This document shows, in pieces, positions 42,201 through 54,200 of a stretch of 64,000 nucleotides of DNA. The translations under genes and the position numbers were made by a program. The DNA comes from Acanthaster planci (taxonomy: Eukaryota > Echinodermata > Asteroidea > Valvatida > Acanthasteridae): NCBI RefSeq assembly GCF_001949145.1, contig NW_019091578.1, forward strand, positions 234,859 to 298,858, written 5' to 3'. Numbering within the stretch: position 1 is the stretch's first letter; each line of letters opens with the position of its first letter. The notes beneath the pieces are model-generated. The model was not told where the DNA came from. It searched no databases and worked only from the letters and a program-made list of their open reading frames with translations.

Positions 42201-45200
42201 GGCAAAAGGATAACTCTAGCCACTCAATTCACTTGTGCCTGTTAATGGTACTCCAAGGTCACCTACCTGTACATACTCAACTACAAGAAGGATTAGCACA
42301 TTTATATTTCAATGATCTACAAAGTAAATGTGCCTTGAAAATAAAAGCCCCACGCTGTGATCCAAAAGTGAGAGTAATCACTAGCAACATTAATTCCCTG
42401 GAATGAGGAATGACAGCTCCCCATACCCTCCTTTCACAATTTGGAGAATTACACTTCAGCCTGCTGTGACGCTGTTTATCACAAAAATTCTCCACTTTTT
42501 GTTTTCACTTTAATACATGTAAGTCCTTATCAAATACCACCCTTTGAGCAACGACCGAACCTGACCCTCAGCTCTTTTGCACAGATGTGACATAAAATAG
42601 AAAATCCACACATGTACGCATGTTAGCTCTCAGCCCCTGTGCGAGCCAAGTGTTACATTGTGCGTCATCAGAACGGGCCCCCAGTGTAGCCAAGTTAGAT
42701 GGGAATGCACTGGCATTATAAGGGGGAGGGTAAACATGAAGCTGACTACACAAATTCATGAGATTCTCTCGCTATTCCTTAAGTTTGCCAAGCCTAGTGG
42801 GCTAGAAAGTGTGTCTGATATTTTCTCATTTTATTATCCCTGCAGGTAAAACACAACCTACACAACCAACATCCCCTTCAACCACAATCCCCTTCAAAAA
42901 TAAAAGGCCCTTAAAACATCAGCACAATTACCAACAAGCTGAGACCACTAAATGAAAGTGAAGTTGTTTACCACCCAACTACAGGTATAGTAATTTCTTA
43001 ATGTCACTTAAGCCATCGCTCATCAACATTTGGTAGAGAAACCTGACACAAATTTATAAAAGCCCACTAGAGATGAACCACAAACTCTCCTGCCAAAAAA
43101 AAGAAATGTTCAATAAGGAGAAATACAATTTCAGGGTTCTGAAACACACTCTCTGTGCCCAGGCATTTCTCTGTGATACATATCTGTTGGAGACAGTGAA
43201 TCAGTAACCAGCCTGGGGGCTCAGGAGACAAATTGAAAGGTCTGCAGAAAGTCTGTATCAAGCTATGTATGGCAGATGCGGTCAATATTTGTGGCCATGG
43301 TTGAAAAATATACACCGAAGTGTTGCAAAGCAACATATTCTTAAATACTCAGTTCAATTTTTTTTGCAGAAGCTGTCTATGAAGAAAAAAATGATAACAA
43401 AATGACAAAATCATCCTAAATTTAAAAACTGTGAATTCCTTAATTCCCTTTTGTCTTTTGCCTTGTAAAATAATTTTTTCTCATGCTAGATATGTACAGT
43501 ACATTTCACAAAAAAGCAAGCTGTGGTATGATCATATGTAGTGTGAATATAGAACAAGTCTATTTTGGGTTATGTTTTATCTTAGGTCCAGCTGACCGTG
43601 CTCAACTTAAATTACTGTGCATGTAAATTTCCAAGAAAACAAAGTGACATTTGGGCTGGAAGTGTGTGGGCAAATACCTAGTTTGTGGTTCTCTCCCCAA
43701 CACATCAGTAAGCTCTGACATCTACATGTACATGTATTTGCAGTTTGTTTTCCAAGGGTTTTATCCCACAAGTCACTGTGCTGTACTCAACGTGTCATTT
43801 TGACATTTTGATAAACCCTGTAGACTCAGGAAGTTGGTATGGATCTCTGCTGTTGATGTCGCTGAGGGGGTTTTACTTACAGTGTCTGTGAAATTGACAT
43901 GCTTTAAATAGCAGGGACAAAGGCAATGTTCAGAGATCGTATCAAATGTCACAGTTTCTTAGAGACATGACAAACTCAAAAGTACATTTGTTCAGATGCA
44001 CTGGCAGAAATTGTTATCTTTCGTAACGTATACACGTACTTCAATGTACCAACATCAAAGTCTTTCACATATCATCATGAACAAATAAAATGTGCTGAGA
44101 GAAGTAATACCCAAGTGATATGACTTAGCCATTCAGTGACAAAGTTGGCTTAGAGCAGCTGTGTCTGCAGACGTGTGCATGCATGTAATTACCACAAGAG
44201 TACCATCTGAATATTAGGGGGCCACTGTAATGCTATCTCATTAGATGGCTTTGATGGCAAACACAATCCGTCATAATCTGTTCTTAATTATGAGTTTGAG
44301 AAATATATATTTACATGTACCAAAACATTTGTAACTGTTGTCGCTCTTCTCAAAATCTTAATTTCTGATAGGATATTTCCAGATGGTTATGTAAGAAATC
44401 AATCTACATACATGTATTTGTATTTTTTCTATGATTATTAAGGGCAGAATATGATCGGCAAGAAAGGGTCATGTAAGGTGTAATGGACATGTCGATGGAC
44501 GACACCAATTCAGGCATGTGCATGAAGAAAAAAACCCGAAAATAATTTGTGATGAAATTTATCACAGGGAGACTACTGTGAGCACAGAGCAGGAAGCCCT
44601 TACGGCATGGAGTCCGAGGCCTGCTTAAGGGCCCCAGGAAAATTTTGGTTTGAAAATGCTCTGTGGTGCAATCTGAGGCAATTCATGGCCCCCTTTGCCT
44701 CCAATTTATTGAAGCAAAATCTTCTCAATGGTAAGGATGTTTCTCATTATTTTTAAATTACTCTTAATTCTCTTTATTAATTGGACTTGTAAAACCTGAA
44801 ATGGCCATTTAAATATGAGGATGTTGATTTGACGTCATCTTCCTTCTTTTTGCAGCTAGGCATTCTAGTGCTTTCTGCCGAGCCCTCTTCCTATCACAGA
44901 AGTGTTTGCGGTGTTTATCGTACAGAGCTGCATACTGTATCAATGCTTTAGCTCCGGAAGTACCGTACTTGATACAAATGCAACATTACTCACACCATGC
45001 TTCTCTGGGATTGTAAAGCTTGCAAAAGCAGTCGCCCACAACGTGCTCATCTTCCACTTTTTTGGTCGTACCATGACAAATTCCACTTGTTTTTTACTGA
45101 TTTGTCACTCTGTTTCGGATCAGCAGCTCCACGCTCAACAAATTTCTTTCGTTCTGCTATGATTTCAATTTTTTCCTGACTGCATAAGAACGTGTATACG

Positions 45201-48200
45201 TACACACGTACTTGTACCGATTTCCAAAAGCCAGTTCGCACATAGCCATGCAGCAGCGCTGCCATGAATTTACGTCTCTATGAAACAAGGGCCCATTGGG
45301 AGTAATGCGCATGCGTACATATGATAATTAGGAGAATGCCTGGTCATCTGAGAGGAATTAACCAATAACAGGTAAAATTCTGATTTTTACGGAGTTGGAT
45401 TTTCATATGACACCAGGCATTCACGTGATCACAAAGTGGCTTTAAGGCAAAGTGCGAGCGACTGCACTTGTCACTGGTTCCTCGCTTCCTACATACATTG
45501 TACATTTTGAAGGGTATTGCTTATACTGTCCCAAAGCAACGTGTGAATCCAATTGTCTCAACGTACAAAATTTCACTGGGAATTAGGGAAATTTTTAGCA
45601 CTGCGTTGTCAACCAACCTTTACCCCCCTTACAACTTACCCCCCAAATTTTATTCCATTTTTACACTGAACTCGAAGACCACAAATTTGAAGGGAAAAAA
45701 AAGCAGAATTCTGGTTAAACCGGAAATATTCCCATGCCTGTCAATTACGTTTACAAGTCCTGTCTGTGCAAAATTAGGCACAATAAATAGAATTCGACAT
45801 TGTATTCCCAGAAACAGTCTTCACACTCTGATTAAATTTCTGGTTCTGGCTAAACTCATCACTGTTGCACAATATGGGGAGGCTAATATGAACATCCCAA
45901 AAATATACTCCACAAATTGCTCAAAAGAGCAGCTAGACTGATTTTCAGGCGTCTTTACTACTTCATCTGCAGATACCTTTGAAAGAGGGTAAATTATAGG
46001 AAAAGTATTCTTGTCTTTAAATATCTGAGCTCCACAAATTGCCCAACAACATGACAGATCTCTTTTCCTATTTTGCAAAATACCAAGTCACTAGGCGAAG
46101 TACAAATGCCACTCTAGAAGTTCCAATTGCCAAAACAGATTATTACACTCACAGTTTCGCAATCACTGGTGCAAAGATTTGGAATTCTCTTCCTGCCCAA
46201 GTAAAAGTGATATTTTCCTTTCCCAATTTCAAGAAGGATCTTTTAACATATTTTTATGAACATGCTTAATCTTTCTGTTATAGGTTAAGATTTTTAGAAC
46301 CTTACTTTTATTGTCGGTAAGCTTCTTTTTAAATTTTTGTGTTCTTACTCCATACTGTTTCGATCATTTTTCTGTTAATGCTTTATATATGCTCGTCTTT
46401 TGATCTTGTCCATTTTAAGTTTTTGAATCATATTTCTTTCAGTTACCGCCATATTGTATTTTATCTATTGATCGTTAATTCTGAGACAGCATGACTTTGC
46501 TCCAGCTTTTAACCCCATTCTTAATTGGCTTTTATTTCATCTTTTGTTTGAATGTCTATTTTAATCTCTATTCTATCTTAATTTTTAGATAAGTGTTTGT
46601 ATGTTTAAAATGGAGGGCCCAAAAGAAAACCAGCTTCGACTGTTTGGGCTACCCTGGATAAACAAAGGAATAAATAAATAAATAAATAAAAATCAAACCC
46701 ACCAACAGGTGTAGAAATAAATGCAAACACAAAAGGAAAAGAAAGGAAAGAAAAGGGGAAAAATGTAATAAACTAAACACTTGCTGAACATCTGAGGTAG
46801 CTGATTTACAAGAGGCAAGAAGATGGAAATAGAAAAAGGCCCACCTTGTGATGTCTCAAGAGACAAGGGGAAAATGTCATAGAATCTTGCCATGCACTTA
46901 TGTGATGGCTCCAAGTCTGATTAGAATTTTATTCACAGGAGGTGGAGAGCTTGTGCTTTGGATATCATATTGTTTCAACTCAATTGATGTACTTTCATTA
47001 CAACATTTTATAGATCTTTTTTAAATCAAAACTTGATCTAGATTTTAAATGAAGTAACTGTAGAAATTTTTGTAACCCTAAAGATTTCATGTACAATATA
47101 AGTGTTTGTTTTAGTTATGTTATATGTTCTACAGGATTCTCCCCACGTACCACCTTGCGTATTGGGCCTGATACGCAACTACTTCTGCCCAATACGCAAA
47201 AAACGGGCCATACCCATTTTTTCATCGCACAATATAGTTATGATAGTATGGCTCAGAATTATCTTACATAATGCAGATTACATGTCCGGAAAATCTAGAC
47301 GAAAAGCAGTTAATAGTCCTGCATTTTTCTGTGTATATGTACATACCATAGGTAGCCTACATAGTACATGCATTGTGCACCACGCTTCGGTGGCCACATT
47401 GCACACCGTACATGTACATTGGCACCGAACGTTCCTCATGGACGGTGTCGCATGGAATCTGAGCTTCTGCATGGGCGTCGTACATGCACCTGCGCATGTG
47501 TGTTTTTTCTGTGCCGTGTGCTCAATACGCAAGTGTTCCTGCATTTACGAAGGTTAAAATTTTATACTACACCATTCGCAGGACTCACAACATCGACCCC
47601 ACACACGTTTTTCTTCATGGCGGCAGCCGTAGCCCTGTGTAACAGTATTAATGGCATCTACAATGGGGACGATATTTCTCGTTGCCATTTCACCACGTTT
47701 TGTCTCGCGCACAACGGCAGAAACTAAATCAAAGATAGAATCTTTTTTAAGCCAATAACATCAGCAGTCTGCGCTGAGGGAACCCAAAGGCAGATAAAGC
47801 AGCCACCTGCAGCACGTGCATGGAAGGCGCCGGCGAAGGAAGGTCTGATCAGCAAACACCAAAGGTTGAAGCATGTATTAAAATTAATACTGAATAAACA
47901 GGTGTTTAAATTGTTGGTTAATATAGCCACTATATGTTGTTGCACATCTGAAACTTTAAATGACTCCTTTTGTGCCTATAATTAGTAGTCCAGAAAGGAA
48001 AACTGGACATTTGTTAAAATATTGATACCCAAACTTTAGAAAAAAACTTATTGAATCTCTTATGTTTTTCTCTGAGAAAACGTACTTAAAAAGCCCAGGA
48101 AATGCTCTAAAATGCAGCTGAGAGCATCTAAAGTCCAAACATTTTCGGGGCCCTTGGGCAGGCCCTGAACCCCATTGCCATGGCTTCGCAAAATGTTGGT

Positions 48201-51200
48201 AATTACCAATGGAAATCCGCCACAGTTTTGAAAAATCCTGAGGAGAACCCTGATCTCTTTGGCATGCGAAGTTCTGAAAGGAACCAGAGGGTATTCTGCT
48301 GCAGATTTTTGGGTCTTGTTTTGTTGTTTACATTTTTTTAAAACTTAGATTGCTTTTGGCAAGCATTTATTGTAAAAAAAACTAGGATGGTCAATACTTT
48401 TTAATATGTGCTTGGCAGAGTTATGCCAAAGGATACAGATGGCATATGTACTTTCAGGAAAGTTGTAAAATACGTGTTCGCCAATTAATTTATCAATAAA
48501 AGCTGCATACCACAGACACCTGCCCAGGGTATTTTTAATATTAGCTATTATCCAAACTTGCCTATTCTATTGATTACTTTTACAAGAGGTACATGTAAAT
48601 AATTCCAGAGACAAATGCTTCAGGGATGAGTCACTGGTATTTCAACAGGATGTAATCTGACAGGTGCATTATCCTTGTAAAGATACATGTCCCTTCAGAG
48701 GTTAATGAAACTAATCCTGCCCTTTTCATAATTACAACTTCCAGTTGTTTGAACGATAAAGATATCATGAGGATAAAGATATCATGAGGAACCTTTATGA
48801 TAAAAAAAATGCTTCTTTGAATGATTTGACAGGTCATTCTTTTTGCACAGAGGAGTAAAATATACAGTACAATAAAACTTATTAGTATCACTTGTTGCTT
48901 GACTTCAAAGAGCTTTATCTGAATTTTATGTGGTAGCATTGGTAACAAATAACTGCTTACCTTTCCTCTTTGTTTCGTCTTGTACTGCGATCAATAATCT
49001 CCTTCATTTTGGGGTCTGTAACTTTATCAAAGCTTGCTGGTCTCACTCCCTTTAGAAAACGAAAATCAAACAAAATTGTGCATTTGAGAAGTACACAAAT
49101 AATTGTAATAGTCTGTTTTAAACTTTCATTATAAAGCTAGTACAGTTTATGTTTCTTTTGTGGAAGCCAATTTTTGATTGGAGGTTCAACTTTTTTTTGA
49201 GATTTGATGGCAATAAGCAAACAGGATGAACAAAATGTGAAAACACAAATGAACTTGACAAGCCAACTGCAAACAAATGACAAAGGTGTGATTCACCTAT
49301 GCAAGAGTACAAAGAAATTAATTTTGAACTAGTCGGAGGAAAAGACTTGGTCCTTCCAGGAAACATTTTCAAAACTGCTTAAAGAATTTGGTATGATCAA
49401 GTTGTAATGACTGGGCCTCTAGGCTAATGACTTTACTTACTGTTGTTACTCTCCGATAAATCTGAGCAGCATTCGTACATTCCATGTAGGGGTATTCAGA
49501 AGTGGCCATCTCTAACATGCACATGCCGAAAGCATACACGTCCACTGATTCATCATAGTGCTCCTCATACATTTCAGGTGCCATGAATTCCGGGGTACCT
49601 TAAAATACAAACAGTGTCGAATGCTTTGAGAAGAGGGGCAGCAGCAGAACCTGCTGAAAGAAACCTGCAGGGAGAAAAAGAGCCATCGGCAGAGGGGAAC
49701 TCTGTTTTAGTGGAGGTGTCACTGGGAAGTGTGGTGGGAAGCACTGAAAATAAAGCAAATTTTGTAGGTTAATGTCTAGTGTAAAACAGGCACACTTGAC
49801 ACTTATTAGTTGTTTGGCCATTGGATCTTCAGAGAGAAAGACAGAATCACCATCCTACCTTTTGACAAGTCATAAAGTTGCAGGAATAATCTGAAAAGAA
49901 GACTTAGGTTAGCTGGGTCAAAAAGCATGGCTACAGCAAAATGCTTGTTGCTCAAAACTTAGAAATTGGGATTGGTACGACAACATACTCACCAAAAAAG
50001 GCAGTGTACTATTTATCTGACAACCAAACAAAAGGCACAGATCATTATGAAAAGGGCAGAGAGTTAAAAAGTTTTCAAAATGATTCTGTGAAAAAAAAAT
50101 GGTAAGTTTGGTTCAAATTCACTCCAAATCACTAAAGGGGGAACTGAGTCAATTTCTGAAAAATACATGTACAATCTTAAGGGGAAAAATTGATGTTACA
50201 AAATCAAAAAGTTTGTTAAGTTTAGCAGAGTGAAAGTATCACTACTCAGTATCAGATTAATGCTCTTCAAAACAGATTTGAAACAGGAAAAACACTTCAG
50301 ATGAGCGGAAGCAAACCATATATCAAATGGCCTCATGTGGTTTTTACACAAACATGTGTACCTATATGTACATGTATCAAGCAAGATAAGATTTGAAGCT
50401 TTGCAGGGTAGAGAATAGACTAAGGAGAGGGCTTGCGGTGACACCAAGTGGGTAGATTTTGCATGCACTCATATAAATGCTCCGAGGTCTGGCACTCCAC
50501 TCCCGAGAATGACCATAGCACACCCTAGTCAAAACGTTCGAGTACATACTCACCGGTTCTTATCAGAACCACACCTCTCCTAAAAGACATCTATCCACAT
50601 GGTGTCATCGCAAGCCCTCTCCTTAGTCTACGTATCAAGCTTTTTTAAAAGGAATGAAACTTTTCCGTACCTATGACACTCTTTGCAAAGGAAGTCTTCT
50701 TGAGTGTTGCCAAACCCAGGTCCCCAATCTTCACAGAGCCTGAAGTCCCTGTGATGAAAATGTTGTCGCATTTGAGGTCCCTGTGGATGACTGGAGGAGA
50801 TCGGGTGTGCAAGAAATGGAGCCCTTTGAGGATTTGTTTGCACCAGCTGCGTAGAACCTTGATCCTGACACCACTGAACCGCTTCAGATAGCTGAGTATG
50901 AAAATCCAAAAGTGATCAAGCAATTGGTGTTATTCACAAGTCAGCCATACTAAATTGTGAGGCTAACTTTTTATTGTGATAACCTAAGAATAAAAATGAA
51001 ACAGTGAAATGAAGTTCATAACAAGCTAATGTCATTTACAATGAGGACTAAGTTTAAATTTGTGATTAATTATATCTAAATATTTTAAAAAGAAGTAAGG
51101 CATGGGACCAAAACTAGTTTAGCACTATTCCATTTGGCAGATTACATCGAATAAGATGTAACACAATCCAAAATACATGTACACTGTAGATTCCTTTTAA

Positions 51201-54200
51201 ATAAAACCTTCCAAACATCTGGATGGATTTTGATGATTCTTGGAGGTTTGGGATTAAAATGTTTTAGAAACACATCATGTAGTTTTCCACATGTCCAGCA
51301 GGCCATACTGGCAAGAAGTGGTTTCTGTCACTTGCCATACGTGAAATAGGCAGCAAATGTTATTAAACATGAAGACTGCTTACGTTTTGAGAGTTCCTGA
51401 TGTCATGAGCTCTGTGACCAGTACAATGTGTTTGCGACCTCTTGGATTCTGCACTTCCCAGTAATCAAAGAAGCTGACAATGTTGGGATGGCTCAGCCCT
51501 TTCAACATCTCTGCCTCCTCCTTAAATCTCATCCTCTCAACTCGGTTCAATTTGCGGTCCTGAATGATAAAGAGTACACTTTTCATTTATTTGATATACA
51601 TTTCATCTTTTTGAATTAAATGATATCATATAAAATTATACATGTATCATCTTTGATACAAAGTACCCCCTGGAAACAGAAAACAGAAGTTCATAAGTAC
51701 CGTAAATGTGTAGAAATAAGTTACTTGAAGGTAATTAATCAAGATGTCTCAGTTACACGAAAGGAAAATATTACGGCATCATTCCTATGATTTTCATAGT
51801 AAAAACCTGTGACCTTATGATTAGGTTGATCACCATCCATAAGATTAGTGCTACATGTAGTTCAACTATTCAAAGAATGTTTAAAATTATCACATTATAA
51901 ACATAGTAAAAAATACATGTATACCACTGACAATATCAAGTAAATTTTCCAATTGAATAGTGTCAACAACTGCATGCGTACAGTCAAACGTGTTCCTAAA
52001 TGTACATGTACTGTACATGTACATTTTCATGTACAACATTTATACATGTAGCTGACAGTGAACTAAGTCTCCAGAATAAAAATGGCATTCCCCCTTCATA
52101 CAGCATCTTAATATCCAAAACCATATTAATTCTCAGGATAAATTTGCCACTGTAATTTGGCATCTTGCTTAATTAATGAACTGGTCCTTACAACCCTTAC
52201 ATACACAAAATACATGCACAAACCATTCCTGGTTGGTTTATTATGCAAATATATTGTATGCAGGTAGGCATGCCAAGGACACATCACACATGACTGAAAC
52301 CAAATACACCATGTACTCTAGTGTACACTGTAAATAGCTTGATATCACACACACTGTACAGTTGAGTGAGCTAGGCTAGATCTTTTACTCACTTTTTCAA
52401 ATTTTTCTAATGTGATACTTTTCTGGGTAGCAAATGTGTCCTTTCTCAATTCATGTTAAATGTCCAACCAGAGCTTATAATTTGAAGCAAGCACGAATAA
52501 TCAACATTGAGATACTACATGTAGTATTTTGTTACCTAAGGATTTCTTTCTACCGATAAATAAAATCAGCTGCTTAAATTGTACATGTATCTTTGTGTGG
52601 CAAATGTTCAGCTTGACAAGTCGGGTCTGTTTCACTTGGGTTTTCTGATGACATACATGTATCTGCAGTCACACGGTTATTTGAAAAAGCCAGCGATTGG
52701 ACTTTCCATTAATGGGTACGCAGAAGCAGTCAGGATGTTGCGGTGGGTGTGGATGCAGTGTGGTACCGCGAGGCAGCATGCACAAGGTCTTGTGGCGGTT
52801 TTGAAGAGATTTGGTGGTTTTTTTTTATCGGTGTCACGAAAACATCCAGAAAACCAGATACAAGACATACATTTCGAAAATTATGGTACGTACAGCTGCC
52901 AATATATGTAAACATACATGTAATTCATATACACAGGGTTTCCCCTTAGCGGTCGCCCGCTGGCCAAATGTGAGTGAAAACAGTCACAGGTGAGTCAAAA
53001 CACTTCCCTCAGTCGTCCGGCAGGCGAGTTAAAATATGTACACGTTCCTTGTTTTTCTGATGTGATTAAAGAAAATAAAACAATGTCTTGATTTCAAAGC
53101 TTTACCTTTTGTCTGTCATGAATGTAAATTATTTTATTGGAATCAAATAACCCCAACATCGCTTCTGACTCGCACCTGGAATCCCGTATTGTGTGCTGGG
53201 ACTACGTGTACATTGTACCTAGTACCTATCATCAATGCATCAACCAGAGCATTCGATTAGCTTACACGTGTAAATCAAACTTACACGAGAGCGTTCGTTT
53301 AGCCATCACGTGATCTTTGTGCCTGCCCTGGTGTCAGCCACCACTACCCCAGCTGGCGAGCGGGTCTCTAGAGGCTGCCTGAGTGTAATGACGTCGTGGA
53401 TAGACTGTTCGTGCATGGACATGATGGAATCGTGGTGGGGACTTGACCTTTTCCCCAGAATGCCTAGGTGAATACACTGCAGCATTCGATTAGCCTCATT
53501 TCAAGGCTTCCCTTGCGTGTGACACTGGTGTATTTAGGGAAGCTAATCGAACGCACCCATTGATAGTTTATCCAGTAGTCAGTGACCTCTATACATGACC
53601 AATATAATTAACATACAATTCGTACTGGGAACCAGATCCCAAAAACCGATACTGCGTCCATAGAATGGTGCAATCCGGTTCGTAAGTGACTTCGTTGTAC
53701 CACTGATCGCAAACCCCTCATTGGACAATCATCTCAGGTAAGTGAGTAGGGAACAGGAACCAGTCTACCCATGAACCGCTATCACCCCACGTGATAGCGG
53801 TTGATAAAACTTCTTGGTGGACCAACCTTCTTAAGTCAAAAACCTGCTTTGTTATTTTTGTCACACATTTCATGGGCGAGTAAAAATCTTTGCGGGCTAA
53901 TAAATAAACATCACAATCTACTAGCCTGGCGGGCTACTGTCAGAAAAAATAAAGGGCAAGCCCTGTATACATGACATACATGTACATGTAAGAGTACATG
54001 TGCACATGTTGCGCGTTCATCAAGTCGGTTATAGCGCTGTGCAGTTATAACGCTCAATAGATCATATTTGCTGCGCCCCCAATTTCAGTCGTATTCCTGA
54101 ACGTACAGTTTAGATTTGTAACCCGTAATGGGATGGTGCCAGGTGGTTTTGGGGGTCGGAATGAAATCGTAGAATATAGTATGGTTCTTTGAATTTAACG

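Larger units (their letters stand above)
44593..48187. mobile_element. 3.6-kb block bounded by inverted repeats of about 100 bp
   Basis: Positions 44,593-44,694 and 48,090-48,187 align as reverse complements with many substitutions (shared GAAGCC, GGCCTGC, AAGGGCCCC, GAAAAT, ATGCTCT). The two may be terminal repeats of one DNA transposon, or two inverted copies of one dispersed repeat. A minus-strand zinc-finger-like fragment near the left end favours the first reading. A clear target-site duplication was not found. Confidence 0.45.
39903..48960 (-). other. WNK intron 5 (9.1 kb), transposon-rich
   Basis: The longest intron. It contains a 3.6-kb block bounded by inverted repeats of about 100 bp (44,593-48,187) with a LINE 3' end and transposase-like coding debris, plus a 17-bp tandem duplication at 48,755-48,788. 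From 39,903 to 44,560 I see only AT-rich sequence and scattered GTAC palindromes. Confidence 0.8.
52934..53965. mobile_element. 1.03-kb non-autonomous DNA transposon with CAGGG ends
   Basis: The left end CAGGGTTTCCCCT and the reverse complement of the right end CAGGGCTTGCCCTT are inverted repeats, with GCCCGCTGGC/GCCCGCCAGGC just inside. TATACA directly flanks both ends (52,928-52,933 and 53,966-53,971), a 6-bp target duplication. CAGGG ends suggest the hAT superfamily, although 8 bp is the usual duplication there. No transposase frame is present. The interior carries nested repeats. Confidence 0.7.

Noticed and set aside
45468-45941. 157-residue plus-strand frame as a host gene
   Set aside because: Its C-terminal half matches LINE reverse-transcriptase ends and is followed by further LINE pieces and a tail.
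47102-47727. His/Cys-rich frames on plus
   Set aside because: Composition is driven by GTACATG/TGCACC repeats; no zinc-finger spacing.
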